Part shown: positions 1-11,900 of the stretch, piece by piece
Numbering within the stretch: position 1 is the stretch's first letter
How the letters are laid out: each line of letters begins with the position of its first letter
Origin: Branchiostoma belcheri
Taxonomy: Eukaryota > Chordata > Leptocardii > Amphioxiformes > Branchiostomatidae
Direction of reading: 5' to 3'
Assembly: GCF_001625305.1 (NCBI RefSeq)
Contig: NW_017803876.1
Span: 2,197,081 to 2,261,080 of the forward strand
DNA: 64,000 nucleotides
The notes under the pieces: generated by a model
What the model saw: only the letters and a program-made list of their open reading frames with translations
Told to the model about the DNA's origin: nothing
Databases searched by the model: none
Translations under genes and position numbers: made by a program

Positions 1-101
1 AAAAACATGCAACTTGTCTTGAATAGAGAAGTTAACAGTAGCTTGTCCAATAAACATTGACACATCCACAATCCGGTCTTATTCCAGATGAAACTGCTGA
101 C

Positions 102-2587
102 CTTCTCTCTCTCCTCGAACATCCAGAAGAAGGGCGTCATGGCTCCCACGTCCAGGGCATGGGTGCCCACTCCCATGATGTGGTTCAGGATTCTTGTGAT
201 CTCAGCAAACATCACTACAGATTAGATAAAACAAACAGTGAGCCTAGAACTTAGAAAAGTGATGTGGCATAGGGCAAGAATTTTCCTTTTGTGGGGCAAG
301 AACTATTGGCATGCCATTGAGTCATACAAAATATTTTTCTTTACACTTGTACAAATGTTCCAAATACTAGTAAATGAGAAGAGAGCCAACCTAAATTCCT
401 GGAATGCCTTTCATTCACCTTTATGATGTAAATGTGCTGTCTACAGTGCACAGAAAAAGCACTTGTCATATCAAATCTTTTCCAACTAGACATACATGTA
501 GCACTAGTCACAAATTGATTTTTATCAACTTAACAGCAATTCAACATTTACTATTATACAGTCTGGATATATCTAATATATTCCCCATCTATATATTTTG
601 AAACATGAGAGCCCACCTAAGAAGAAGGACCTTACCTCTGATGAACTTGGCTCTCTCTGGGATTTCTATGCCGAGTAGTTTCTCCACTGCCAGAGAGTAG
701 CACTGCTCATTACACATCATGGACACATAGTCCAAACGGTCAAAGTATGGAAGTGCCTGGAAGGAATAAGACAACAACAATCATTAAGATAGGATTGTGA
801 CATTAAATGTTTCTCTCTATAGTTTGACAAGGTACAGAAAGATCTGTATTATACTACAAGCAACAAAACATTCAGTACTATGGATAGAGAATATATTGGA
901 GGTTATGGGAGTGCCTGTGAACACCACTGACAAAATATTCTATCTATTTGGTTAATTTCAAAGTTTGATTTTCTTTTCAGTAATTTTTGTCCCTAGATAT
1001 TCAGAGATATGAATTAAGAAGCTGGTACTGTACCTGTAAGTAGGTCTTGTACTCTATCAGCTTCTCTGTGCCTCGATGCAACAGTCCAATATGGGGGTCA
1101 CATCTCTTGACACTCTGCATGTGTATGATGTGATAGACAAAAGAACTGTAAGACTACATACAGTACAAGTAAAAACATGTACAACACTATGATAATGATA
1201 AATATTAAACTATGATGTAGCGGCAAGGGAAGTTTACCAATAGTGGAATAATTATAAGAGAATGTTCACTATCTCTACCTGGGACTTGCTCAAAACAAGT
1301 CCCTTGTTTAAGTAAAAGTACTAGCTGTCGACATTTGAAGAATAGTTATGTCAGTTTTGCAGGTCATATCGATCATTAAACTCTCTTCTCTACAACTAGT
1401 ATCCGTACAGCCTGACCTCTCCACTGAGTTCCATGACCAGCCTGAGTACACCGTGAGCTGCTGGGTGCTGAGGGCCAAAGTTCACCGTCAAGTTGGAGAC
1501 CTCCGTGTCTGGGACAGGATCCCGTGCTGTGGAAACAAGGAATAAATGCTTATGCTGATAAAAACAAAGGGCTATTCCCAATAAATTCCTCTAACAGCTC
1601 TTTATAGTATTATACACAATTACACACACTGTATGTAAAAAAAAAAGTATGTATGTCATTTATATCTTTACAACCACTGTATGTGAAGCTGCATGAAGCA
1701 CATACACACTGGCACACTCTTACAGAGAGTACTACTCAGTAGTATAGTACATGTACTTTGTAAACAAGGCAAATGGAAAATGGTAAAGAACAAAGGTGTA
1801 GTACAACAATAATGTACATTCTTTGGTGCAAATACATTACAACCTTGCATATCCATAACAATAGATTAAAAACACAAAGGCGTGCAAAAAGACCCACAAG
1901 TTTACTGATCCCTCTTATTTTGTCAAGTTACTTACAGCTCCATGGTTTGATATCCTTGGCCCATCTATTTGGATCTTTCGGGTCTGTGTAGAAGACTGCA
2001 CCCGCTGATTCCTGAATGTCTTCAACTGTTGGATGCCATTGCTTAGCTCCTCTGTATAGGACGCAAAAGCAAAAATTCTATTTACCAAGCTTCTTGATTT
2101 TTCTAAAACTAAGCATTGTCTAACCTCTCAAACATGATCATGCCTACCTGCCTATATGATCATGATCATGTAACAATCATAATTTTTAGAGAAGTTCAAA
2201 AACGTGGAGAAATATAGTAACACGAGACATACGTCAACCCAGTCAAGATACAGTAATAAGGGCATAGGTGTCATGGGGCATATTCGATGTTCTTGGTCAC
2301 CAAATGTGTGTAAAAGTCAGAATGTTGTCACATAATACTAGTAATCATACGACCCCTCCCCCTCCCCAACTTAATTACACAACGTACGAAGTGTTGAAGG
2401 ACACATGCATGTATCCGAATTCGGCAAATGCACTCGTTTTAACACGCCATAAACTGGTGCAAATTGACTCTCTTAACACTTACCTAGTCGCCTGGAAGGC
2501 TGCTGCTGTCTGGGGCACGACACGTTTGAGCAAAGTGCCGTTAGAAACGAGCGAACGAGTGGCAAAACCCAAAAGGGTCGACGCCAT
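102..2587 (-). CDS. NDUFS2: NDUFS2, mitochondrial complex I 49 kDa subunit (5' part, 6 exons, runs off left edge)
   Basis: Core subunit of NADH:ubiquinone oxidoreductase on the matrix arm; it helps form the quinone pocket. Coding exons in transcript order: 2484-2587, 1936-2051, 1417-1526, 1034-1114, 636-756 and 102-214. The phases join without a stop and give 215 codons. Exon 1 starts [20 protein letters not shown], an Arg/Ser/Leu-rich sequence expected of a mitochondrial presequence. Exon 3 carries [19 protein letters not shown], the family's quinone-site signature; exon 4 [20 protein letters not shown]; exon 5 [15 protein letters not shown]; exon 6 [20 protein letters not shown]. The start is the first ATG of the presequence, just beside the divergent neighbour. 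Two donors are weak (GTCAGG at 1416 and GTCAGC at 101, read on the minus strand), but phase and protein identity require them. The C-terminal half lies left of the window. Confidence 0.95.
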
Positions 2588-2864
2588 TTTGATTTCTGCA
2601 CTGCTTGGGGCCTCAGACTTAGTAGCTGTCTATAGTTTACATGCCTTAGATTCTATTCTCAGAAAATCCTTTTAGAAATTAACGAGGACATTAGATACAT
2701 AAAACAGCTATATAAATTGTTGAAGCTTTTAGATATATATATTTTGTTCAGTTTGGGAGAGAAATGTATGCATCAAACCATAAATGTGAGGCTTAAACAG
2801 GCACAAAACTGGCGGGCAGCCTCCGAAGAGTTTTGAGGAAGAAGTTGCCAGGTGTGCAAGGTCC
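2588..2864. promoter_or_regulatory. Divergent promoter between NDUFS2 and the MYND-finger gene
   Basis: Only 277 bp separate the NDUFS2 start codon (minus) from the chosen start of the MYND gene (plus), so both 5' UTRs and a shared head-to-head promoter must lie here or in unseen 5' exons. An AT-rich TATA-like run lies near 2733-2745. No other core element is clear. Confidence 0.5.
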
Positions 2865-5800
2865 ATGAAAATGGCTCTACACAGCAAAACGTCTGAAGAG
2901 CAGGAAGACTCTGAAATTCACATACTACACAAGCCAGAAAGATTTCTGGGTCCTCTTGAAGAAATAGGCACAAAGACCATAACCGTCCGCCAGTTGAAAG
3001 GTGGGTTCTACTGCTACACATTTATTATAGACATAATAGGCACAAAGACCATAACCGTCCGCCAGTTGAAAGGTGGGTTCTACACATTTATTATAGACAT
3101 AAGACAGCTGTTCAAAGTTCAAAATTGGTCTTCAAAACACAACTTGTAAATTGACAACTATGAAATGAGGACTTTTTTTCTGAAGGTTCTTAGGACATTT
3201 GATATCGGGAGCTAGAGAGAACCGAGTAACCTTCATATTTGTATCAATTTGTTAATGTTAACGTTACTAATGTTAGTCTCCACCAGACTTTGGGAGGCAG
3301 CTTGAAAGAGTAGAAATTTGCCAAATAGAGATAACATGCAAGAGGAATTGGTTTAGCGAACCAACTCTTCTGGCATGTTATCTCTCTATTTGGCCAATTT
3401 CTACGTACTCTTTCCAGCCGCCTCCCAAAGCCTGGTAGAGGCTATCAATTTGTACTGATTGTCAAGTTCCTTGTTTCTCCTCCTCAGCACTTGGAATCAT
3501 CAAGAACAACGATGACGAGGTGAGGAAAGAAAGGCGTGACCTCCTGGCACTTGTTCTTCGTGTCTTGAATGATGTAAGCAACAAATACAATGAAGTCAAC
3601 GACAACATCTTTAATGAAGAAACATTCCAAGATTCAGGTACATATTGGATTCTCTCTTTCCTGTGAGAATTTGCATTAAGACTTCAGATATCCCCTTGTC
3701 CAGGCATCATTTTTTCTCTAACTTCAGTCTAAGGTTACGTATTAGTTTAAGGAAATGTATATATGTACTACATGTATCTCTTTTTCAGATGAAAGGTGGG
3801 TGTGTGCAAAGCTCTCACCACTTTTCCACATCCACTTTCTCCGGAGGACGTACGCTCCAAGTCTTCTGCTTGACTACAAGGCTCGATGCATGATGCAAGA
3901 TGAACTGGAGGAGCTCTCAGAAGACGAAATACAGCGCCTCGAAAGATGTGCCGAGAGGCAGAGGCAAAGCTACATCACCAAGTGCAAGGAGTATTACCAG
4001 GAGATCTTTACCACTGACAGAGACCACCCCATGAGGACCATTGACTTCATCACCAGGACCCTGATAGATTTCATCATGGTCCCGTTGAAGGACGAGAGGA
4101 TCGGCAAGGACCATGAGTATGTGGAGGAGGACTACTACATCTACATGCACGCCATAAGGGCACTGGCACCTTACCTCAACACCTGCGCCAAGTCAGAGGT
4201 CCAACGCTTCCTCCAGATCTGTAACGTCCAGTGGGTGAGGAAGAACTGCTACACCCACGAGATCCAGTGTGTGGTGAAGTACTGGCTCATGGACAGGGAC
4301 TACGGTGTCACGCTTGCCCACATACTGGGGGAGATGTACGTGGATTCTTCCTCCTACTTTGACGACTACATGCTCGAGCACATCCTGGACTACATCATCG
4401 CGCGGAGAAATCGCACGCTCTTCAACTTCCGGGAGATTCGCAACCTGATGGTGTTCTACTTGTGTGCCGCCCTCATCCGATCTAATAACGATTTCCTCAA
4501 CACTGTCATCCTGGACAACTTGATGAATCTGGACGGACACGAAAGCTGGTCCATTGCAGAGGTGATATACCGAGAGGGTCTGATCGACTGGACCTGGAAC
4601 GCTAAGTTTTGGATCGACTATCTGGAGACTTTTGAGCTTCCAGTGGAGGGCACAGAAGACATCCTTATGAAGCAGTGTCCCAGTACGTATATGCACTTAA
4701 TCACGGCAAAGGCATTAAATTCTGCATGTATTTTACAACTGGAATAACTTGTATGTGAGGGCATAGCTTTGTGAAAATTGAACATTTCATAGAGTGTTTT
4801 TATAAGGCAGGTCTTCTATAAAAGTTCAAATGACACAGTAGTAAATTCTGTCGTAACGTACATGTATTTTTTCCAGGAGTGATGGTTGGTGGTAGGGATA
4901 CGGGGAGTGTCGCCCAAAAGGTGAGGAGAATGCAGGAGAGGTACGATGCACGAGTGGCCTGGCTGAAGCGGAGGCAGGAGAGAAACATGCAAGACCCGTC
5001 CTACTGTGAGCAGTTGGAAAAGAAGAGGAGAGGGGCAGAAAAGATGAAAACTAGAGCATGTAAGTGCTAGTCGGCACTTGCTTAAGTTATTTGTTCAATC
5101 ATAGTTCTTGTCATTTCTACAGAAGGAAATAATTTCCAATTGCTGTTATGATTTGATATTATGTTGTGAGCCTATGGTGAAAAATGAACACAACTTGATT
5201 AGACTGGTAGTCAACGACACACTGTTGACCTGGTATGACAATCTGAACTTTCATGTACAGATCCTCCATTGCCTTCATCATTTGCATTGGAAGTATCATG
5301 AACAAGCTACTTAATTTTCATTTACTTTCTTATCCTCTATTTTTCTACCTTTAGTAGAGTGGCTTCAGGAGAAGTTCCCTGTGGAGGATGGGGAGGACCC
5401 TGAGGAGAAACAGTGGACTCTTGTGAGCCAGAAGCGAGAATGGAAGGCTGCAGGCTGTCCACTGTCCGGGGAGGACTTGACATTGAAAGTGTACAGGTGA
5501 AGTTCTATCCCTTCTCTATTATCTTCTTGACTACCCTGGGTGTCCAACAGGAAATAATTGAGCTTACATGTACCTAGAAATTAATGGTTACCATAGCTCT
5601 CTCCAATATAAATCTGAACTGGAAGAATGTTGACAGAATGGCCACCTACCGAACTGGCTGGAACACTCTTATCTGACTGCCTCATGTGTTGGGAGACAAG
5701 AAATCTCCTGTAGCTCCAATTGAGGGTTGTGAACTACATGACTTTCCTTACATGCTGTCAAATGCCACCGTCTACAGACTGTAGTTAGTTTTACAATCTA

Positions 5801-7470
5801 ATAATAGTACAGTAAGCAGAAATGTCAACACTCTCTGGTCCAGTCCTTTTATGACAGTGAATGAAGTAGAGAATTGTATATCACCATCCCTTTACTGTAG
5901 GGAGACAAACTGTGACAAGATCCTTCTTGATGGGGCAACAAGGGAGAGGAAGTATGAGGTGTACGGGCCAGCCCCACGCCTCAAACCTCTCAGCCTGATG
6001 AGGGAGCCACTGGACCTGGATGAAGACAGCGTCACAGACAAGGAAATTGCAGGGTTTCGCCACAAAAGCATTTGGAAACGTGCAGACGACACTGTGGAGA
6101 GCATTAGGGAAGCTATAAAGGAAGAGGGGAAAATGATCATAATCCGGGAAGGGTCAGGTTTTGACGAGGGACACGAAGAAGGCAGTTACAGTGAGAGGAA
6201 CATGACGCGAGATCCGAGGGATGGTACGAAAAGAGTGGACTGGAAACAAGCATTTGCAGAGGGAACGGACGAAGCATTAGAGAAATATATTGTCCAAGCC
6301 TTGATGGTGAAACACAGAGAGGAGTGGGATGATCATGACACAGCTAGTCTAAATGGGACAAAACCAGCTCAGAAGAAAGATCAGAGGGAGAAGTTGTGCA
6401 CGGTATAAACAACACAAAGGAAAAACAGAAAGAGCACAGCACAGAAGTGAATTTAAAGGAATCAACTGCTGAGAGGGGGAGAGATCCAGGAAAGGAAGAG
6501 GTTTGCCACATGGAGCAGAAGATCGCAGAGCTCCATCAGAGAGATCTCACAGCAAAATTCAGCAAGATGCAGGGCTTAAATGCTTCTAAGGAGAGAGAAC
6601 AGTCTGTCAAGGAGAAAACTGAGCAAGGTAGAAAGGGTAGTAAACAATCCAAGGTGAAGAAGCGAGGATCCAGAGAAGAGCCAGAAAAGCGTGTGGAGTA
6701 TGAGTCTAAGCCGAGTGTTGGGGATGTTCTGAGGCGGGCAGGACAGAAGAAGTCTCCAGGTGCAGAAGGAGGTGTCAAAGTGAAGTACAATAAACCTATG
6801 GATCCGGCCTGGAAAGGAGGACCTAGCACAGAGGTATGTCAACTCACACCTTACAAAGTTAGTGATGTTGGTGTCATTCTGATGTATTATACATGTAGAT
6901 ACACGAATAGATCTGTGCAATCTTCTTGGTCTATCTGGGATTGAAAGGAAAATTAGAAGTTTTCATATGCTTTTTTATAAGCTGGTGACCATTCTGGTAG
7001 TTATATGTATCAGATAAAAAATGGTATTGCTTGTCAAATTGAACAAAATTTTCAAATGTATGATTGGACAAGGACCCATAGGAAAAAGTGGTTGAAACAT
7101 CTAAAAGGTGAAAAGGGGTACCCCCAACTTCTCCAAAACCCTGTGTTTCAAATGTGCAGTCCAGTTGTTTCATTCTAAGCTATTCCTTTTTTCCCTACAG
7201 CAACTGATCCAGCTCTTGGGAGAAGCCCTGAATTCCAAGAACTTGAAGAGTGAATGCTTCGCAGGGATGGATCCTGACGAGAGAAATGAGGTGATCCAAA
7301 GAGAAGCGATGTACTTCATCTGTGGGTACTGCAGGAGGATGCCAGACTTTGGGGAGAAGTTCGGCAAATGTGCCTCCTGTAGGAGGGCCCACTACTGCTC
7401 AAAGGAGTGTCAGAGGAAGCACTGGAAGGATGGACACAAGCAAGACTGCCAAAAATTGGTACAGAAGTAG
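2865..7470 (+). CDS. Large uncharacterised protein with C-terminal MYND zinc finger (7 exons, one apparent frameshift)
   Basis: Exons 2865-3000, 3488-3637, 3789-4682, 4877-5059, 5355-5496, 5901-6833 and 7201-7470 join in phase to about 902 residues, once one frame break in exon 6 is allowed for. Most of the protein is not recognised. Exon 3 is a long helical acidic/aromatic stretch, possibly an alpha-solenoid. Exon 6 is highly charged and low-complexity (Lys/Glu-rich). Exon 7 ends with a MYND finger: CGYC near the start, then CASC, YCSKEC, and a final His/Cys pair in HKQDC, all ligands present. MYND fingers usually bind proline-rich peptides of partner proteins. In exon 6 the first frame stops at TAA 6406-6408, while the next frame, open from 6348, continues to the exon 6 donor; the joined length is one base short of a multiple of three. 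The start ATG at 2865 is provisional because of the duplication beside it. Confidence 0.8.
2964..3102 (+). repeat. 72 bp tandem duplication copying an exon end and its 5' splice site
   Basis: The stretch starting ATAGGCACAAAGACC at 2964 recurs at 3036, 72 bp later. Copy 2 lacks a 6 bp segment (CTGCTA). Each copy contains the same exon end and donor (AAAG|GTGGGT, at 3001 and 3073). The period is a multiple of three and the frame stays open through both copies, so either donor gives an in-frame product differing by 24 codons. Confidence 0.85.
3274..3444. mobile_element. Foldback MITE-like element, family A copy 1
   Basis: Two inverted arms start TAGTCTCCACCAGACTTTGG and, from the other side, TAGCCTCTACCAGGCTTTGG. 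They continue inward through AGAAATTTGCCAAATAGAG to ATAACATGC. The element sits in intron 1 of the MYND gene. A second copy lies at 49615-49801 and a decayed one at 24118-24296. No coding capacity. Confidence 0.8.
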
Positions 7471-7702
7471 CCGTTTGTACTGTACAAGGCTACAGATTGT
7501 TGAAATTGTTACAGAAGTAGCTGTTTGAATATGGCTACAGATTTGTTGGAGAAATTGTTACAGAAGTAGCAGTTTCAACATGGCTGCAGATTTGTTGGAG
7601 AAATTGTTACAGAAGTGTTCCAATATGGCTACAGATTTGTTGGAGAAATTGTTACAGAAGTAGCAGTTTCAACATGGCTACAGATTTGTTGGAGAAATTG
7701 TG
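7453..7702 (+). repeat. Minisatellite starting across the stop codon of the MYND gene
   Basis: About five imperfect copies of a 45-50 bp unit built around TTACAGAAGTAG and ATGGCTACAGATTTGTTGG. ACAGAAGT recurs at 7461, 7511, 7560, 7609 and 7654. The first copy includes the last codons and the TAG stop (7468-7470), so the array grew from the stop region into the 3' UTR. Confidence 0.85.
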
Positions 7703-7998
7703 ACATGATGCTATTTTGCTGAGTGCTGCTAATCCATCTGTGCCTTAGATTTTACATTTTTAGAATTGAGCAAGTAATGGAAGAATGGCTTTTATGATCT
7801 ATATCAATGATGTATTTTAAAAACAGTAAGCTGGACGTAAGGTACGTAAATTATGTTTATAAAAAATGTAAATCTATATTGAATAATGAACTATGCTGTA
7901 TATTTTGCTGGAAAATAGCACAGTGCAATTGGATTATTAAGTAATGAAGTATTACTGGGTGATTGTAGTATCCTGGTTTAACATTTAGAATTTAAGGT

Positions 7999-8004
7999 AA
8001 TAAA
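7999..8004 (+). terminator. Candidate poly(A) signal of the MYND gene
   Basis: AATAAA about 530 bp after the stop codon, followed by a T-rich stretch. It is the first canonical hexamer in the 3' UTR. A later one lies near 8451. Confidence 0.5.
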
Positions 8005-8913
8005 TGTTTCTGAGGGCATTTCACTTTTTGATTCAACTTGAAGTTATACTACATTTTGTCTATTTCAATGTACATGTATCATACAATTGAGAGATATCTG
8101 ACAATAATCTAATACTGATTATTTTTTCATAAAGCACCTACAGTGCTGTCTGAAATGTATTGAGCATCTTCACACTTTGACTTATAAATACCAATACAGT
8201 ATTGGGTTACAAGAAAATCCTATATTTCTATTTGCATAATCAATGGAATGTCATACAAAATCTTGTTGTGTGTCTACTTGTGTTTCTGTAATTACTTTCA
8301 CATGATATGCATGTTGGGTGAATTGATGCAAAGCTGGGTCAAAGAAAAGGTTATTCCATTTCCTGTTATTGCATGCTGTATGCATGTCTCTTGCTTTATG
8401 GGGAGCCAGTGGGAAAATGCATGGACAGAATCAGTCAGAGATTCACATTTAATAAAACAAGTTCAAGGAGATATAAGCTCTTTGATTTAATGTTTTGATA
8501 GCAGCTATCAATCCACCAGCTTATACAATAGAATAGTACTTAAAGCTGTCTACTTTAAAAATATACAATGATGAATATCATCATTGCATCATTCCCAAGG
8601 TCCTTGTGACTGCAAAACATTTTTCTGTGTAACTATAAGAAGTTATTTCTCAACAGCCTCATTATTCTCAACATGCTAAAACCATCTATTATTTCATTAT
8701 ACTACATGTATAATATTAATAAAAATTGATGTGACAACGAAAATATACATTATTCACACACATAGAATACTAGTATATATTATCATAAACGTTTGTAAAA
8801 TTGTACACAAACACCCCTGGTGATTAGTGTTCTGTGTTTCTGAGGTTCTAACATCTCAAATGTTAGCAAACAACCCTGGGACATCCAGGTGATCTATTAA
8901 AATGGTAGAACCC

Positions 8914-8955
8914 CTGGTGTTCTTCAACTGCTGAAGAACAGTTGAAGAACACCAG
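8914..8955. repeat. Perfect 17 bp inverted repeat (hairpin) in the phosphatase 3' UTR
   Basis: CTGGTGTTCTTCAACTG at 8914-8930 is exactly reverse-complemented at 8939-8955, with an 8-base loop. It begins about 40 bp past the phosphatase stop codon, so it would be transcribed in that mRNA. Confidence 0.85.
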
Positions 8956-8993
8956 ACTCTGCCCCCCATTCCCTTTCTCCCTCCCCCCCCCCC

Positions 8994-11900
8994 CTATAAG
9001 TCCCTTCTGCTGCCACTGTAACTCCTGGTGGAGTAGGAGTCATGTTTGAGTTTGATGAGCTGCATGCTGTCCACAACAACTCCATCCTGAAGAGAACAGA
9101 CAAGTGGGAATCATTGGCTGTCATCTGTCCAAATCATTGTGTACAATGTACTAACTACATTCTACCCTCTGGTACTCAAGGGCTGTGTTAGCCTGGGTAA
9201 GTACATATGTTTGTAAAAGGTAAGTTCAGGTACCCGTACTTTATTCATAATATCCACTGTTCTGCAGCTACAGTCTGTAACTGAATTTATGTCCTACCTG
9301 GGCCGCGATTACGTTCGATACGGGTGTTCCGGCCCGTGTGATAACTAGCGGTACGGCCCGGGGGTTCTGAACGCATACGGCCTGGGGCTTCCAAATGTTC
9401 CATAGAACGATTCGAACGAGTTTCGCCCTAACCGCTTACACCGCTTTCGAAAATTCGAACACAAAATTCGGACATTGGAATTGATGTTGTTGCATTGTTT
9501 GGGCTTAGGGACACCAAATGTTCGCCTATTTCGCATTAAAAGGCGTGTTTTCTTGGGTGGGTATGACATAAATAAAATACAACACGGGGTATTCCGCATC
9601 ACCCTCGGTCCCAGCCCTCCCGCGGATCAGATCTCCCTTCGGCCGTCGGGCGATCCGACGCGCGATTGGGCTGGTACCTCGGGCGATACGGAATACCCCG
9701 TGTTGTATTCTATATGTACCAGAAAAGATTTGGATATCATTATAAAGATTAGAAAAGGTTCATGATGCATCTAGCCTGGGTGTCATCCTCGATAGTTACT
9801 GCCAACTCCTCGATGTCACTCGCAACCACATGCAGTGGTAGGCAGCTGGCAGTAACTAAGGGGATGGCGCCCAGACTACAATGTAGAGGCATCATGGGAT
9901 CACTAAGACATCTACTGTAGTTCAATTTCAGTTCAAAGGTGGGACGGCTCACCTGGTCATCTGACACCTGTTCCAGGTACAGGTGTGTTGAGTTCAAGAT
10001 GGTCATGCGGATATACCCATAGTCATCCAGGCGGAAAGCACTCCATGGTTTAGGGTTGGGTACAAATGGTGTCAGCCTCTCCTTGCAGCCCTGAAATACA
10101 TAAATAAGTGTTCATTAAACCAAAATGTGAGCAAAACCAGTGGCTATTCTAGTCCATGGCTGGATCAACACTTAACTGTGCAACCTGTCAAATAATACAG
10201 CAACAACACTGGCAAAGAGTTCTATTTTATGTACCCAGTACATTCAATAAAATCTAGATCAACCAAGCAAGACCTATGCATGTCTGCAGCCGACATGCAT
10301 CAGACCCTGATGCTTGCGAACATACTGATCCATGAAATCTTGTACTACAACCCATGCCAGGCATTAATACAAACTTGTTGACTTACAGCAGATCCAGTGA
10401 TGATGTGCACAGGTGCCTGGGGGTTTGTGTAGGGCTGGCTCATGCTTCCATTCATCACCTGATGGATGGAGGAGCAAAATGAATATAAAATATTCCCAGA
10501 GAATCAAAACTCAAAAGTTGGACCAAGGAGCTTCAATATTCTATCAACAGATCTAAAGTACCCACAACATAAATACATGTATCACAGTAAGATTCACCTT
10601 CAGGCTTATGAACTAGTGAAGTAACGTTATATGTACCCAGACTCTTCTCCCTGCTCTAGTTACTCAAAGAGCATGGCATTCACTAATTCATTTGCATCTT
10701 ACATGGTAGAGTGAGGCCACATACCATTTTATCATACACTGGCCACAGTCTCTCATAGGAATGCTCATGGGCCCAGATAGTCAGATCTACACCTGTAGGA
10801 GAGAAAGGAAGATGTTTAGAACATTGTGGAGTTCAGACACAAAATCAGGTATGAACCAAGGCTGCTGCAAATTCAGAAAGTATACAAATCACACAACTTT
10901 ACCATATTTGTACAACAGGTCCTCTATGCCTGGCATGCCTTGCTTTGGTATACCCTGCCTTACCTAAGGGGAAAGCAAAAAATGTCTCATAAATAAAACT
11001 TTTAAAGCAAGATGTTATTTCAACAATGATGTCAAGCCTATACATGTACAATGAAGCGAAACATTGCCTGAAGTAAAATAGTATGAAATGACAGGAGCTT
11101 TACAAATGTAAGGATGTCACTTACTGTTACCAGTCCATTACAATCACCTACATCATGCTGCTCAATTGTATAAAAGTCACGACATAAACACTTTCAATGC
11201 CAACACACTTACAAAGCTTTCATCCATGATGCAGTCCTTTGCCACATTGGAGCAGTACATCGGCCTGTGACCCATCAGGATGATCCATGGCTGTTTCTGA
11301 CGTTGCTCTGGTGTGTTTGCGGCCTGCATTAATTTTTTTAGAAGAAAATATGAACAGTCAGACAATTGACAAGCATCGCTCAGAGGTGCAATGTATGTGA
11401 GTGATGTTAAGAAATAATATCAGGTTGTCCTGTTACAAAAGTCCTACATACACACGCCAAACCACAAACACCCACCTCCAACTCTTTGTGCAGCCACTCC
11501 CTCTGCCTGATCACCTTGTCCTTGCTTCCCTCTTCATCCAAGTACCACACCTCTGTGTTGATGGAGATGATGTGGGCTGGTCCAATGTTGAAACTTTTGA
11601 ATGGAAAGTTTGGGGGAACAAAAAGAGATGAGATTCTTTATCCTGAAATCAACATTTATCACCTTAGTTACAGGTGCCTAGACTAGGATGATACTAATGT
11701 TAACAGTGACTATTGAAAAGTTGCTCGTGTCACTGGTCAAAGGTCCCCTATTATAGCTGCCAAGACTTTCATTCCTCCACAGGCAAAATAGACTCGGCAG
11801 CTATAATAGTTTTGGATACCAAGCGAAGTATCTACTGCCTGTCTCTTACCTGTAGAACATGTCCTTGCCATGACTCCCTGGCATAGAGAATCTGTTGATG

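Larger units (their letters stand above)
7471..8993. other. Convergent 3' region between the MYND gene and the phosphatase gene
   Basis: AT-rich 3' UTR and intergenic DNA. It holds the minisatellite, a poly(A) hexamer near 8000 and a perfect hairpin at 8914-8955. No supported coding exon was seen on either strand. Confidence 0.7.

Noticed and set aside
2268..2675. 135-codon open frame on the plus strand
   Set aside because: It is antisense to NDUFS2 exon 1 and its splice site, has no recognisable domain, and the NDUFS2 reading is conserved.
3917..4696. Open frames on the minus strand inside the MYND-gene exon
   Set aside because: They are shadows of the long sense exon 3789-4682, which has correct splice borders and phase.
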